Shown in pieces: positions 43,603 through 52,491 of a DNA stretch of 64,000 nucleotides. Within the stretch, counting starts at the first letter, position 1. Each line of letters begins with the position of its first letter. A program made the position numbers and the translations under genes. The DNA lies in assembly GCF_004102725.1 (NCBI RefSeq), contig NZ_LHQS01000003.1:245889-309888 (forward strand), in the 5' to 3' direction. The notes under the pieces were generated by a model that worked only from the letters and a program-made list of their open reading frames with translations, had not been told where the DNA came from and did no database searches. This stretch comes from Methanoculleus taiwanensis (GTDB taxonomy: Archaea > Halobacteriota > Methanomicrobia > Methanomicrobiales > Methanoculleaceae).

Positions 43603-44594
43603 AAGTTAACCTCATGCACGGAGCCGGTGGAGAGGTGATGGGCGAACTCCTCAGGACCATTACCAATCTGAAAAATAACAACGCCGGTGGAATCGGGCTC
43701 GAATCACTGGATGACGGTGCAGTGATCCCCATTAACGGCCAGAACATCGTTTTTACTACCGACAGCCATGTCGTCTCCCCGATATTCTTCCCGGGCGGCG
43801 ACATCGGCAGGATCGCCGTCTGCGGAACCATCAACGATCTTGCCATGATGGGGGGGAGGCCTATCGCACTTTCGTGCGGGATGATCATACCGGAGGGATT
43901 CGAGATCGCCGACCTCGAGCGGATCGTTGCGTCGATGGATGCCGCCCTCGGAGAATGCGGTGCAAGCCTTGTCACCGGCGATACCAAAGTGCTCGAGCGA
44001 AGCGCCCTTGATACCATCATCGTCAACACCGCCGGAATAGGCATCGTTGAGCGGCCCGTGCGTGATAACGGACTTGCCATCGGCGACCGCATCATCGTCA
44101 GCGGCACCCTCGGCGATCACGGCGTCGCCATTATGGCGCACCGGGAAGGATTCGAGTTCGGAGACCAGATCCGCTCGGACGTATCGCCGCTCTGGTCGCT
44201 CGTCGAGAGTGCGATGGCGGCGGGAGAGATCCATGCGATGAAGGATCCCACGCGGGGCGGGTTTGCAAACGCCATCAACGAGATGGCCAGAAAGAGCGGG
44301 CACGGCGTCGTCATCGAGGAGGAATCGCTTCCGCTTCGGAAGAGTGTCAGGAGTGCGGCAGGCATGCTCGGCATCGACCCGCTCGAAGTGGCGAACGAAG
44401 GGAAGGTGATCCTCGGCGTGAAACCGGAGGACGCCGAGGCTGTTCTCGAAGCAATCCGTTCACACCCCTACGGTCGGGACGCCGCTATCGTCGGCACCGT
44501 CGTCGAGGGGTCGAATGTCGTTATGAAGACCGCCATAGGGGGAGAGCGGTTCATCGAGCCGCCGATCGGCGACCCCGTTCCAAGAGTCTGTTAG
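43599..44594 (+). CDS. hypE: Carbamoyl dehydratase HypE (CN ligand synthesis)
   Basis: 331 aa. N-terminal LMHGAGGEVMGELL, then DGAVIPINGQNIVFTTDSHVV, GTINDLAMMGGRPIALSCGMIIPEG, TGDTKVLER and DPTRGGFANAINEMA are the AIR-synthase-like ATP-binding features. The carboxy terminus ends in PRVC, with the terminal cysteine that is carbamoylated and dehydrated to thiocyanate. It starts within the stop of the micro-ORF. It serves the same maturation route as hypC and hypA upstream. Confidence 0.96.
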   Translation: MKVNLMHGAGGEVMGELLRTITNLKNNNAGGIGLESLDDGAVIPINGQNIVFTTDSHVVSPIFFPGGDIGRIAVCGTINDLAMMGGRPIALSCGMIIPEGFEIADLERIVASMDAALGECGASLVTGDTKVLERSALDTIIVNTAGIGIVERPVRDNGLAIGDRIIVSGTLGDHGVAIMAHREGFEFGDQIRSDVSPLWSLVESAMAAGEIHAMKDPTRGGFANAINEMARKSGHGVVIEEESLPLRKSVRSAAGMLGIDPLEVANEGKVILGVKPEDAEAVLEAIRSHPYGRDAAIVGTVVEGSNVVMKTAIGGERFIEPPIGDPVPRVC

Positions 44595-44687
44595 AGCGAT
44601 ACCCGCAGATACCCTTTTTGAGTTGCCGTGCCGTAACCCTGCGAATCGGACAGGAATGATAGAGCTGCAGACGGGGGGAGAAATACG

Positions 44688-44697
44688 GATATAAAGC
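44688..44697 (+). promoter_or_regulatory. TATA box of the GNAT-DUF2156-pyrC operon
   Basis: GGATATAAAG with predicted start near 44718, three bases before the ATG at 44721, so the first gene is probably leaderless. Confidence 0.5.
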
Positions 44698-44720
44698 AGG
44701 GAACAGGGATCGAGATACGG

Positions 44721-45119
44721 ATGGTGAACACCTGGGACGAAGAGGTGATCGCCGATCTCTATCGCGCAGGAGGATGGTGGAACGAACGGTGGGATCCGGC
44801 CGGGCTCGACGCCCTCGTTCGGGGGAGCTTTGCCTTCGCCGTCGCCGTCGAGAGAGAGAGCGGCCGGGCGGTCGGCATGGGCCGGGTCATCTCGGACGGG
44901 GTCTCCGACGGATATATTCAGGATCTCGTCGTCCTGCCCGACTACCGCGGACGGGGCATCGGGAAGATGCTTGTTGCAGCGCTGCTCGAGCAGTGCAAAA
45001 CTGCGGGTCTCGGATGGATAGGGCTGATCGCCGAGCCCGGAACAGAAGAATTTTATCAGCCGATGGGCTTTTCGAGACTCGAAGGCTTCGTCCCCATGCG
45101 ATATTACGGAGAGCAGTGA
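44721..45119 (+). CDS. GNAT-family N-acetyltransferase
   Basis: 132 aa. The acetyl-CoA loop is DLVVLPDYRGRGIGKMLVAALLEQ (RGxGIG type, about 70-93), followed by GWIGLIAEPGTEEFYQPMGF (the Y..GF helix). Substrate unknown. It begins a likely operon with the DUF2156 gene (2 bp apart) and pyrC. Confidence 0.87.
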   Translation: MVNTWDEEVIADLYRAGGWWNERWDPAGLDALVRGSFAFAVAVERESGRAVGMGRVISDGVSDGYIQDLVVLPDYRGRGIGKMLVAALLEQCKTAGLGWIGLIAEPGTEEFYQPMGFSRLEGFVPMRYYGEQ

Positions 45120-45121
45120 AG

Positions 45122-46036
45122 ATGCTGTCACTGGATGATTTCAAACCGGTTACCCTGGATGACAGGGACACATTTACGAAACAGTACGCACTGTACCCGC
45201 AGGTACACAGCGATAATACGTTTGCAAACATGGTCTGCTGGAACCACTATGCGGACTACCGCTACGCCTGCATCGGCGATGCGATTATCATCTCGAGCAC
45301 GATCGACGGCGAGACGACGTTCCGCCCGCCGATAGGCCCAAAGAATCCCGATCTCCTCCGTGAAGTGCTGGAACTTGCCGCATCGGCAGGCGGCAGAAAC
45401 CCGCTCATCTCGCTCGACCCGGACTCGACGGCATGGATACAGACGCTCTACCCGGATCTTCTCCTGCACCCGGATCGGGACTTCTTCGATTACATCTACC
45501 GCGCCGAGGATCTCGCCGAACTCCCCGGCGGTGAGTACCTCTCCATACGCCGGAACCTCAACAAGTTCCGGCGCGAATTTTCGTATACGACCGATGCGAT
45601 CACGCCGGATACTATTGATGAGGTACTTGAGTTCCTCATCGAGTGGTGCGAGTGGAAGGACTGCGACTCGGTTCCCATCCTCGCCTACGAAAAAGACGCC
45701 ATCCTCTATGCCATGGAACACTTCTTCGATCTGGAGCTCCGCGGCACTATTATCAGGGTCGGAGAGAATATCGGCGCAATATCGGTGGTGGGACGGCTGA
45801 ACGAGAATACCGCGGTGGTGCACTTCGAAAAGGCGCTGCCCGACGTGTACCGGGGCATCTATCGTGCGATCAACGCCGAGACCGCGGCCGGCCTCGTGAA
45901 CGAGTACCTCTGCATCGACCGGGAATGCGACATGGGGGTTCCGGGACTCCGGGAGGCGAAGATGCGGTACAAACCCGACCATATGGTCGAGGTGCACTAC
46001 GTGCAGAAAGACGACCTGAAGGCGAGCCTCTCATGA
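45122..46036 (+). CDS. DUF2156-family (GNAT-fold lysyltransferase-like) protein
   Basis: 304 aa from the ATG at 45122. The DUF2156 layout shows two GNAT-like halves: LYPQVHSDNTFANMVCWNHYADYRY with GDAIIISS..FRPPIGP, then RRNLNKFRREFSY, SVPILAYEKDAILYAMEHFFDLELRGTIIRVGENIGAISVVGRLN and LVNEYLCIDRECDMGVPGLREAKMRYKP. Bacterial relatives (MprF C-terminus) transfer amino acids from tRNA to lipids; the archaeal stand-alone form is uncharacterised. It overlaps pyrC by ATGA. Confidence 0.85.
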   Translation: MLSLDDFKPVTLDDRDTFTKQYALYPQVHSDNTFANMVCWNHYADYRYACIGDAIIISSTIDGETTFRPPIGPKNPDLLREVLELAASAGGRNPLISLDPDSTAWIQTLYPDLLLHPDRDFFDYIYRAEDLAELPGGEYLSIRRNLNKFRREFSYTTDAITPDTIDEVLEFLIEWCEWKDCDSVPILAYEKDAILYAMEHFFDLELRGTIIRVGENIGAISVVGRLNENTAVVHFEKALPDVYRGIYRAINAETAAGLVNEYLCIDRECDMGVPGLREAKMRYKPDHMVEVHYVQKDDLKASLS

Positions 46037-47307
46037 CCCGACCGGTCGATCTCCTCCTCGAGAATGTGACGCTCCCGGACGGGCGGATCGCCGATGTAGC
46101 CATCGATCGCGGGATCGTGAGGCACGTCGGGGCGCCGCTCAGGGCGTACGAATCCGTCGACTGCAGCCGTCTGATCTGCATGCCTGGAGCGATCGATATG
46201 CACGTCCATATGCGGGGCGGAGAGCAGGCGTACAAAGAGGACTTTGCCAGCGGCACGGCAAGCGCCGTCGCCGGCGGGGTGACGGTCGTCGTCGATCAGC
46301 CGAACACCATCCCTCCCCTCACCACCGGAGAGCGCATCACCGCGCGGATACGGGATGCGGCGGAGCATGCCGTCTGCGGTTTTGCGGTGAACGCCGGCGT
46401 CACGGCGGATGCGGATCTCGAGGGGATGTGGCGTGCGGGCGCACTTGCTTTCGGGGAGACGTTTGCAGCTCCCTCGAGCTACGGCGAGGCGCTTTCGCCC
46501 GAGGAACTCAGCGGTGCCCTCCAGCGGATTGCCCGGATCGGTGGAGTCGCCACAATCCACGCAGAGGAGATCGTTTCCGGAAAACTGCCGCAGACCCTCG
46601 CCGATCACGACCGGATGCGTCCGGCGGACGGGGAGGCGCGTGCGGTCGCGATCGTCGGCGGGCTTGCACCCCCCGGGTCACGGATCCACTTCTGCCACCT
46701 GAGCACCGCCGCGGCCGTCAAGACCGCACGAGGCTCGGTCGAGGTGACGCCGCACCACCTCTTTCTCTCCCGCGAACGGTTCGACCCGGAGGATGCGGCC
46801 GGGAAGGTAAACCCCCCGCTTCGGAGCGAGACCGACCGGCGGCATCTCTGGTCGTGCTGGGAGAAGATCGATGTCGTTGCATCCGATCATGCCCCGCATA
46901 CGGCGGAGGAGAAGCGCCGCGCTCTCGCCGAAGCACCGTCTGGGATTCCCGGCGTCGAGACGATGGCTCCCCTGCTCATGGCAGCGGTGCAGAAACGGGA
47001 GATCTCGCGGATCTCGGTGATGGAAAAGACGTCCTGGACACCGGCAGTCCTCCTCGGCATCCCGGTCGCCGGGTTTGCCCCCGGCGATCGGGCAGACTAC
47101 GCCCTGTATCCCCGTGAGATCGCGAGCGTCGATCCGGACGCCCTGCACTCCCGCGCCGGGTGGTCGCCGTACGCGGGCTATGAAGCGGTCTTCCCGGTGG
47201 AGGTTATCATGCAGGGAGTTCGCGCATATAAAGACGGCGACCACCTGGCCGCACTCCCACGGTGGTACCCCGGGGATGGATATAATATCCCGGAGAACAA
47301 ATACTAG
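46033..47307 (+). CDS. pyrC: Dihydroorotase
   Basis: 424 aa from the ATG at 46033. Amidohydrolase motifs: MPGAIDMHVHMRGGEQAYKEDFASGT (metal HxH and substrate Arg, about 53), IHFCHLSTAAAV, VEVTPHHLFLS, AGKVNPPLRSETDR, and ASDHAPHTAEEKRRALAEAPSGIPGVET (catalytic Asp, about 287). It closes carbamoyl-aspartate to dihydroorotate in UMP synthesis. The gene starts within the DUF2156 stop. pyrE lies separately at 60992. Confidence 0.94.
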   Translation: MTRPVDLLLENVTLPDGRIADVAIDRGIVRHVGAPLRAYESVDCSRLICMPGAIDMHVHMRGGEQAYKEDFASGTASAVAGGVTVVVDQPNTIPPLTTGERITARIRDAAEHAVCGFAVNAGVTADADLEGMWRAGALAFGETFAAPSSYGEALSPEELSGALQRIARIGGVATIHAEEIVSGKLPQTLADHDRMRPADGEARAVAIVGGLAPPGSRIHFCHLSTAAAVKTARGSVEVTPHHLFLSRERFDPEDAAGKVNPPLRSETDRRHLWSCWEKIDVVASDHAPHTAEEKRRALAEAPSGIPGVETMAPLLMAAVQKREISRISVMEKTSWTPAVLLGIPVAGFAPGDRADYALYPREIASVDPDALHSRAGWSPYAGYEAVFPVEVIMQGVRAYKDGDHLAALPRWYPGDGYNIPENKY

Positions 47308-47514
47308 TCTGCCGATACAGCGCACTTTATAGGTCCCCGTGTGATCATCTGGCGAGATGCCCGGATATGAACCTCGGGACAACCCAGGTGCGCGACAGGC
47401 AACGCCCGGCATAGGGTTAAAAAGCGGGTGAGGTACGGCACCAGCCACCGGTGATCTCTGCTTGTTAGTGTCGGGCGACACTTCTGATTATCCTCTTGAG
47501 AGAGCCGTGGTCCT

Positions 47515-47835
47515 ATGAATTCCTTTGCAGAAGCCGTAACAGAGACCGATAGCGGGGTACGTATCGCACTCGACGTCTCGGCCGGTGCGAAGAAGAATGC
47601 TTTTCCTGCAGGATACAACGAATGGCGAAAGAGCATCCGCTGTCAGATAGCAGCTCCTGCCGTGGGCGGAAAAGCGAATCGGGCGATCATCGCCCTCGTC
47701 GCAGAAACCCTCAGCGTGCCGCGCACCTCCGTGACGATTGCATCGGGAGCCGCATCATCTACAAAGACTCTTCTTATCGCGGGTCTGCAGCGTCCGACAG
47801 TTCTGGCAGCCCTGGAGTCAGCCGAAAAACAGTAG
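47515..47835 (+). CDS. DUF167/YggU-family protein
   Basis: 106 aa. IALDVSAGAKKNAFPAGYN at the N-terminus, then IRCQIAAPAVGGKANRAIIALVAETLSVPRTSVTIASGAASSTKTLLIAGL, the DUF167 signature ending in the K-x-x-x-I strand. Structures of the family show a small alpha/beta fold, but the function is unknown. It appears monocistronic. Confidence 0.9.
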   Translation: MNSFAEAVTETDSGVRIALDVSAGAKKNAFPAGYNEWRKSIRCQIAAPAVGGKANRAIIALVAETLSVPRTSVTIASGAASSTKTLLIAGLQRPTVLAALESAEKQ

Positions 47836-48085
47836 AAATCCAGGTCTCGGACTGGAATGGCCGCCATTCACCACGCTGCATTAAAACACCAATATAATTC
47901 AGCAATAATCTAAATAACTGGCGGATATTCGAGGAATCCGCATTTCATCTCAGGATGGATTCATGATATGGCTGCCACTTAATTTAAGTAATTTCACTAT
48001 AGATATATAGCTTGACCTATGTTCAGGCTTATGAATGTTTGCATGACATATGGCGATTATCTTCCCGTTCTATGGGGGGTTTTAC
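47836..48085 (+). promoter_or_regulatory. Intergenic region with the dnaG promoter
   Basis: AT-rich stretch of 250 bp. The best TATA element is AGATATATAG at 48001-48010, with a predicted start near 48031, and GGGGGG (48074-48079) acts as ribosome binding site before the ATG at 48086. Confidence 0.45.
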
Positions 48086-49315
48086 ATGTATTCACCGGAA
48101 ACTACGAAGTACCTTATTCACCTTACTTTGCAGACAGAGGGGGTGGTCGACAAACCTGATGTCGTAGGCGCAATATTCGGCCAGACAGAAGGTTTACTCG
48201 GCGAAGACCTCGATCTGCGTGACTTACAGAGGACCGGGCGGGTCGGACGGATAGACGTCCAGACCGTCACAAAACGCGGGGAGACAAAAGGCGAGATCCT
48301 GATATCTTCCTCGCTCGATCGTGCGGAGACCGCGCTGCTTGCATCGTCGCTGGAAACGATCGATCGCGTGGGACCGTGCGCAGCGCACGTTACCGTCGAC
48401 CGGATCGAGGATATCCGCGTAACAAAACGCCGGAAGATCGTCGACCGGGCAAAGGAGCTGCTGCTCGAACACTTCGACGAGGGCGAGATCAACAGCGACG
48501 AACTGCTCGACGAAGTGCGCGAAGTTATCAGAATAGAGAAACTCGAACTGCTCGGCAGCGAAAAGGTACCGGCAGGTCCGAACGTCATCGATTCGGATGC
48601 TATCATCGTCGTCGAGGGGCGGGCGGACGTCATCAACCTCCTCCGCTACGGCATCAAGAACGCCGTAGCCGTCGAAGGCACCAATGTTCCGGATATCATC
48701 ATCGATCTCTGCTCCCGAAAGACCGCGACGGCGTTCCTCGACGGCGACCGCGGCGGTGAACTGATCCTGCGCGAGCTCTTACAGGTAGCCGATATCGATT
48801 TCGTGTCGTACTGCCAGCGCGGAAAGAGCGTCGAAGGGATGACCAGAAAGGAGATCATCAAAGCGCTCCGGAACAAAGTGCCGGCGGAATTTACCGCTGA
48901 ATACACAGGAAAAATCGACCAGGAGCAGCCGGAAAAAGCAATTCCGGCTGAGGCGACAGCACCGGCAGACGAAAAGGCTCCGGGTGCACAGGCCCGGGAA
49001 CCGGAGAAGAAACAGGAAGAAACGGAGCAGGGAGTCCCGACAACGCTCGCAGACCACATTACGAACGTGAAAGGCCGTAACCTCGCCCGATTCCTCTCTT
49101 CCGACACCGCCGTCCTTATGGAGTCGAATGCCGCAGATCTGGAGACGGCTCTCGAGAGCTTGAATGGGAAGGTGGAAGGGCTCGTCGTCGACCGTGTGGT
49201 CGATCAGAGACTCCTCGACCGCCTCTGCGGGAAGAACCTCGAGTACGTCGCCGCCCGTGACTTCAAGGGAATCACCAAGCGGCCGGCATCCATCAGGCTT
49301 ATAAAGATGGGGTAG
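48086..49315 (+). CDS. dnaG: Archaeal DnaG-type primase
   Basis: 409 aa from the ATG at 48086 with GGGGGG six bases upstream. The N-terminus (YSPETTKYLIHLTLQTEGVVDKPDVVGAIFGQTEGLLG) is characteristic of archaeal DnaG. The TOPRIM core follows: AIIVVEGRADVINLLRYGIKN (about 173) and TATAFLDGDRGGELI (about 214). A low-complexity Pro/Ala/Glu linker (about 290-330) precedes a conserved C-terminal helical part. The protein is a primase homologue that associates with the archaeal exosome, so it may act in RNA degradation. Confidence 0.95.
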   Translation: MYSPETTKYLIHLTLQTEGVVDKPDVVGAIFGQTEGLLGEDLDLRDLQRTGRVGRIDVQTVTKRGETKGEILISSSLDRAETALLASSLETIDRVGPCAAHVTVDRIEDIRVTKRRKIVDRAKELLLEHFDEGEINSDELLDEVREVIRIEKLELLGSEKVPAGPNVIDSDAIIVVEGRADVINLLRYGIKNAVAVEGTNVPDIIIDLCSRKTATAFLDGDRGGELILRELLQVADIDFVSYCQRGKSVEGMTRKEIIKALRNKVPAEFTAEYTGKIDQEQPEKAIPAEATAPADEKAPGAQAREPEKKQEETEQGVPTTLADHITNVKGRNLARFLSSDTAVLMESNAADLETALESLNGKVEGLVVDRVVDQRLLDRLCGKNLEYVAARDFKGITKRPASIRLIKMG

Positions 49316-49332
49316 CGGATTTTGGCGTGCAA

Positions 49333-49345
49333 ATTTATATATGTT
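49333..49345 (+). promoter_or_regulatory. TATA box of the UPF0058 gene
   Basis: TTTATATATGTTT, about 40 bp before the ATG at 49378, directly after the dnaG stop. Confidence 0.5.
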
Positions 49346-49377
49346 TATATTTACAATTTTTATTTCAGGGAGAGAAT

Positions 49378-49662
49378 ATGCACAAGGAAGAGCTTATACC
49401 GCTACATGGGATGCTTACCGAGATAAAAGACTTTTTTGAAATGATGAACCCTGAGTTGAAATTCTCACAGTATTACTCCCTCAAGATCGACCCGACGCAG
49501 GTTCATAAAAGTAAGATGGAGCACAAATACGCGATATTCGTCCTTGGAACCGAACTTGCAAACGCAATGAAAGATGTCGAGTTTTCGTCATCAGGCAGGA
49601 TTTCGGCACGCATGCGGGAGCTCGCCGAAAAAACGTTGAAGGAAATCGAATATCTCCAGTAA
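49378..49662 (+). CDS. UPF0058-family small protein
   Basis: 94 aa from the ATG at 49378. MHKEELIPLHGMLTEIKDFFE is followed by HKSKMEHKYAIFVLGTELANAM and MRELAEKTLKEIEYLQ, the helical pattern of archaeal UPF0058 proteins. Function unknown. It is separate from dnaG because of its own TATA box. Confidence 0.9.
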   Translation: MHKEELIPLHGMLTEIKDFFEMMNPELKFSQYYSLKIDPTQVHKSKMEHKYAIFVLGTELANAMKDVEFSSSGRISARMRELAEKTLKEIEYLQ

Positions 49663-49763
49663 TCGGAAAGACACCGTTTCTCTGCATGGACTCCCTCACT
49701 GAGGGCGTCCTATGCCCCCTCCACCCGGTTCCGTCCGAACGGGCGCGCAGGGGCAGATCACTC

Positions 49764-50558
49764 TTAAGACCTCATCTCCCGTTCCTTCCCGATAAGGAAC
49801 CCGGCAAGGAGCTTCGGGATGGGGGCTGCCATACAGTGCCAGTTCGGCGTCCCGTTCACTTCGAGAACGGTGTAATCCCGGCCGTCGAGGAGCAGGTCTA
49901 CGCCGCAGTAATCGATCCCGACAGCGCGGGCTGCGGCCTCGGCGATCGAGGCCATCTCCGGGTCGACCGGGAGAGCCCTTCCGATCCCTCCCTGGTGGAT
50001 ATTATGCGTCAGGCTGTCGGAGACGCGCTCGATCGCGCCCACGGCCTCGCCGTCGATGACGAAGACCCGGAAATCCCGGTCGTTCCAGACGTACTCCTGC
50101 AGGTACCACGGCGGCGCCTCGAGATCGGCGACGTCGGTTATCAGCCGGATCCCGTTTCCGTCAAAGCCGTAGAGAGGCTTGTAGACGACTTTTCCGCACT
50201 CCTCGATGAAGGAGCGGGCTCTCTCGCACGAAGGTGTAAACAGCGTCCGGGGCGTATTCACGCCCTGGCGGAGGAGAAGCGCCGTCGTCGTCACCTTACA
50301 GGCACAGGTCACGATACTCTCCGGGGTATTCACGACGCAGTTGTCGAGAGCGAGAACGTTCAATGCCTCGAAATCATGGCCATTCTGCCGGATACCGCAT
50401 GCCCAGATGAGCTCGCGCTCAAGGTTGCTCTCGAGCGGATCGAGGGAATCGAGATCGAGGATCCCGTATCCCGCTCCGGCCTTCTCAAGTTCGCTGATTA
50501 CCTGCCCTGTGGAGTTATCGGTGGGCGTATCGGTCGGTTTTGGAACAATGTAGATCAT
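49764..50558 (-). CDS. ATP-grasp ligase, RimK/MptN-like
   Basis: 264 aa from the ATG at 50558 (11 codons inside the longest frame). ATP-grasp features: STGQVISELEKAGAGYGILDLD at the start, KVVYKPLYGFDGNGIRLITD (phosphate loop, about 125), LQEYVWNDRDFRVFVIDGEAVGAIER, and the metal site DLLLDGRDYTVLEVNGTPNW (about 220). In methanogens this subfamily includes MptN and CofF, which add glutamate to tetrahydromethanopterin or coenzyme F420. The exact acceptor cannot be told. It is divergent from the hydrogenase protease gene. Confidence 0.85.
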   Translation of the reverse strand: MIYIVPKPTDTPTDNSTGQVISELEKAGAGYGILDLDSLDPLESNLERELIWACGIRQNGHDFEALNVLALDNCVVNTPESIVTCACKVTTTALLLRQGVNTPRTLFTPSCERARSFIEECGKVVYKPLYGFDGNGIRLITDVADLEAPPWYLQEYVWNDRDFRVFVIDGEAVGAIERVSDSLTHNIHQGGIGRALPVDPEMASIAEAAARAVGIDYCGVDLLLDGRDYTVLEVNGTPNWHCMAAPIPKLLAGFLIGKEREMRS

Positions 50559-50645
50559 GCTGTTCACGCCGTTCCCGGCCAGGGGCATACCATCTGCACC
50601 TGAACGGTTTGTACATACCCTTTTCTACCTGGGACAATAAAACCG

Positions 50646-51110
50646 GTGGTGAGGAAAAACGTGACCGAGACCCGGAGACGAGTAATTGCATGCGGAAATC
50701 CGCTCATGGGAAACGACGGAGCGGGAGCTTCCGTGCTACACCTCCTTATGGAGCTGAATCCCGAGATCGATGCGGTAGACGGCGGAACCGGCGGGCTCGG
50801 TCTCATCCCCCTCATGGAGGGTTACGATAAGATCGTGATTGTGGATGCCATGGTCGGGATCGGAGAACGCGCCGGGGACGTGCGGGTCTTCCGCGAACCG
50901 CCACCGGTGCGTCACGGAACACTCGCCCTCCATGAAGTCGGTGTCGGCGAGGCAGTCACCATTGCACGCGAACTCGGCCTTGCTCTCGATGTAGTAACCA
51001 TCGGCATAGAGGTCGGCAGAGTGGAGCAGTACTCACCGGTGCTCGACCCTGCCGTGGAAGACGGCGTAAAGGCGGCATATGCGCTTGTTCTTCATGAACT
51101 CGCGGAGTAG
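50646..51110 (+). CDS. [NiFe]-hydrogenase maturation endopeptidase
   Basis: 154 aa. RRVIACGNPLMGNDGAGASVLHLL has the family's GNxLxxDDG-like loop with a metal-binding Asp (about 24), and DKIVIVDAMVGIGERAGDVRVF (about 60) supplies the second acidic site. The third (His) is likely in TLALHEVGVGEAV. These HycI/FrcD-type proteases remove the C-terminal peptide of the large subunit after nickel insertion. The large subunit encoded 4.3 kb downstream has an uncleaved tail after DPCISCATH that fits as substrate. Confidence 0.9.
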   Translation: MVRKNVTETRRRVIACGNPLMGNDGAGASVLHLLMELNPEIDAVDGGTGGLGLIPLMEGYDKIVIVDAMVGIGERAGDVRVFREPPPVRHGTLALHEVGVGEAVTIARELGLALDVVTIGIEVGRVEQYSPVLDPAVEDGVKAAYALVLHELAE

Positions 51111-51203
51111 AACCGTCCCCGGCAGAACCGTTACCCAAAAGAGAAGAGGTGTCTTTGGAGAATAGGGCAATCTTTCCCCACATCCGCTATTATCGACGAC
51201 AAA

Positions 51204-51222
51204 AGAATAAATATCGCATATA
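51204..51222 (+). promoter_or_regulatory. TATA region of the DUF2226/MinD operon
   Basis: ATAAATATC (about 51206-51213) and a second box ATATATTAAATATC just after it lie 30-45 bp before the ATG at 51251. GTGAAGTGG acts as ribosome binding site. Confidence 0.45.
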
Positions 51223-51250
51223 TTAAATATCAGTGACGTGAAGTGGTCGT

Positions 51251-51871
51251 ATGCAGCTGCCGCGCGGAACGTTTCACCGCCTTTATAAATCAGTCACCCT
51301 TCGTTCACTGAAGGATGAACTTGCGAGTACGCAGTTCACCGGATACTGTTCGATCGCACTCGGGAAGGAAAGCGCCATATTGGTATTCGATAGGGGGCAG
51401 GTGCTGCTTGCCGAGTGCGGTGCGGAGAAGGGACAGCAGGCGCTGGACGATCTGCGGAGAAACGAAGAACGCGAGGCAGCGGCAGAGCTGAACCATCTCA
51501 CACCTGAACAGATCAATCTCGCACAGGAGTTCAACCGCCCCTGCAGCACCGAGTCGCCGAAGGCCGGTGATTCCGGGAGAGCATCGCGGGTCCGGAGCGA
51601 GAGACAGAGACAGGCAAGCTCCCCAAAACCGGGGCAGGGAGCAAAGCCGCCCGCACCACCTGCAGCAGCGCCGCACGTTCGGCCGGGCAAAGCGACGGGC
51701 GGCAGTATAGGGGCACCTCCGGCTCAAGAGAACCAGGAAGACCTCAACTCGGTCATGCAGACGATCGAAGAGATGGATCTTGAGAAACTCAATAGTACGT
51801 TCAGGGCAAACTGCAAGGATATGCTGCGGAGGATTAACCTCGAGCATCTCATTCAAGATGGTGACATGTAG
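51251..51871 (+). CDS. DUF2226-like protein with Pro/Ala linker
   Basis: 206 aa. Residues 1-95 form a compact domain: LPRGTFHRLYKSVTLRSL, FTGYCSIALGKESAILVFDRGQVLLAECGAEKGQQALDDL, HLTPEQINLAQEF. A disordered Pro/Ala/Ser/Arg linker (about 100-160) leads to an acidic helical tail (EDLNSVMQTIEEMDLEKLN). The N-terminal domain aligns with the N-terminal domain of the gene at 57178 (LPEGTTLGK, FTGALTI, FLVVEGGQPIAARF, ALDYL), tying the two operons together. It is the first gene of a four-gene cluster ending at 53474. Confidence 0.75.
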   Translation: MQLPRGTFHRLYKSVTLRSLKDELASTQFTGYCSIALGKESAILVFDRGQVLLAECGAEKGQQALDDLRRNEEREAAAELNHLTPEQINLAQEFNRPCSTESPKAGDSGRASRVRSERQRQASSPKPGQGAKPPAPPAAAPHVRPGKATGGSIGAPPAQENQEDLNSVMQTIEEMDLEKLNSTFRANCKDMLRRINLEHLIQDGDM

Positions 51872-51889
51872 AAGGAGTTGACGCCAGTT

Positions 51890-52459
51890 ATGGATCCAAC
51901 GGGATATACAACATTCCTTATGACCTTTATCGCAATCACCACGGTAATTCTGGTGATCGCCTGTGCAGGATGCCTCTACTTCATCGTAGATCTTCACAGG
52001 AACCTCTCCACGATCGTGGATCTCCACAGGAGAGTTACGGTAGACGCCGGGCTCGCAATCTCGCATCCGAAACGGCCATTCGTGCAGGCCACGGGGGGTT
52101 TGAAGGAAGAAGAGCCGGAAAGCAGCATAAGAACCGATATCGATCTGGCCGCCGCGGGGAGCCTGCAGGAGCATCTTGCCGCTATCGCAGAGAAGTACAG
52201 CCTTACGTCCTTCACGCTTGCCACCACGGATGGTCTTGTCATCGGATCGACGCGTTCCGACCCGCAGAAAGAGGCGGCGGAATGGAGTTACCTCTACCAG
52301 CAGGGAGAGAGACCGGAGAATGAGGATGTCAGGCTTATCGGTGTTTCCCACAAGGGAGAGACGGTGATCGGTATCGCCCGTCCGGTGCGGAAGGTTTCTT
52401 CCGATGCTCTGCCGGTGCTTGAACAGGACGTCGGAGAAGCCCTCCGGAGATGGGTATGA
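51890..52459 (+). CDS. Membrane-anchored roadblock-like protein
   Basis: 189 aa from the ATG at 51890 with AGGAG 11 bases upstream. One transmembrane helix (residues about 10-32, MTFIAITTVILVIACAGCLYFIV) is followed by a linker and, from about residue 85, a roadblock/longin-type domain: LQEHLAAIAEKYSLTSFTLATTDGLVIGSTR, GVSHKGETVIGIARPVRKV. Related domains bind small GTPases or ATPases; the next gene encodes a MinD-like ATPase. The family was not identified with certainty. Confidence 0.65.
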   Translation: MDPTGYTTFLMTFIAITTVILVIACAGCLYFIVDLHRNLSTIVDLHRRVTVDAGLAISHPKRPFVQATGGLKEEEPESSIRTDIDLAAAGSLQEHLAAIAEKYSLTSFTLATTDGLVIGSTRSDPQKEAAEWSYLYQQGERPENEDVRLIGVSHKGETVIGIARPVRKVSSDALPVLEQDVGEALRRWV

Positions 52460-52491
52460 TCTACCCGAGACAGAACGGGGAATGAGCTACA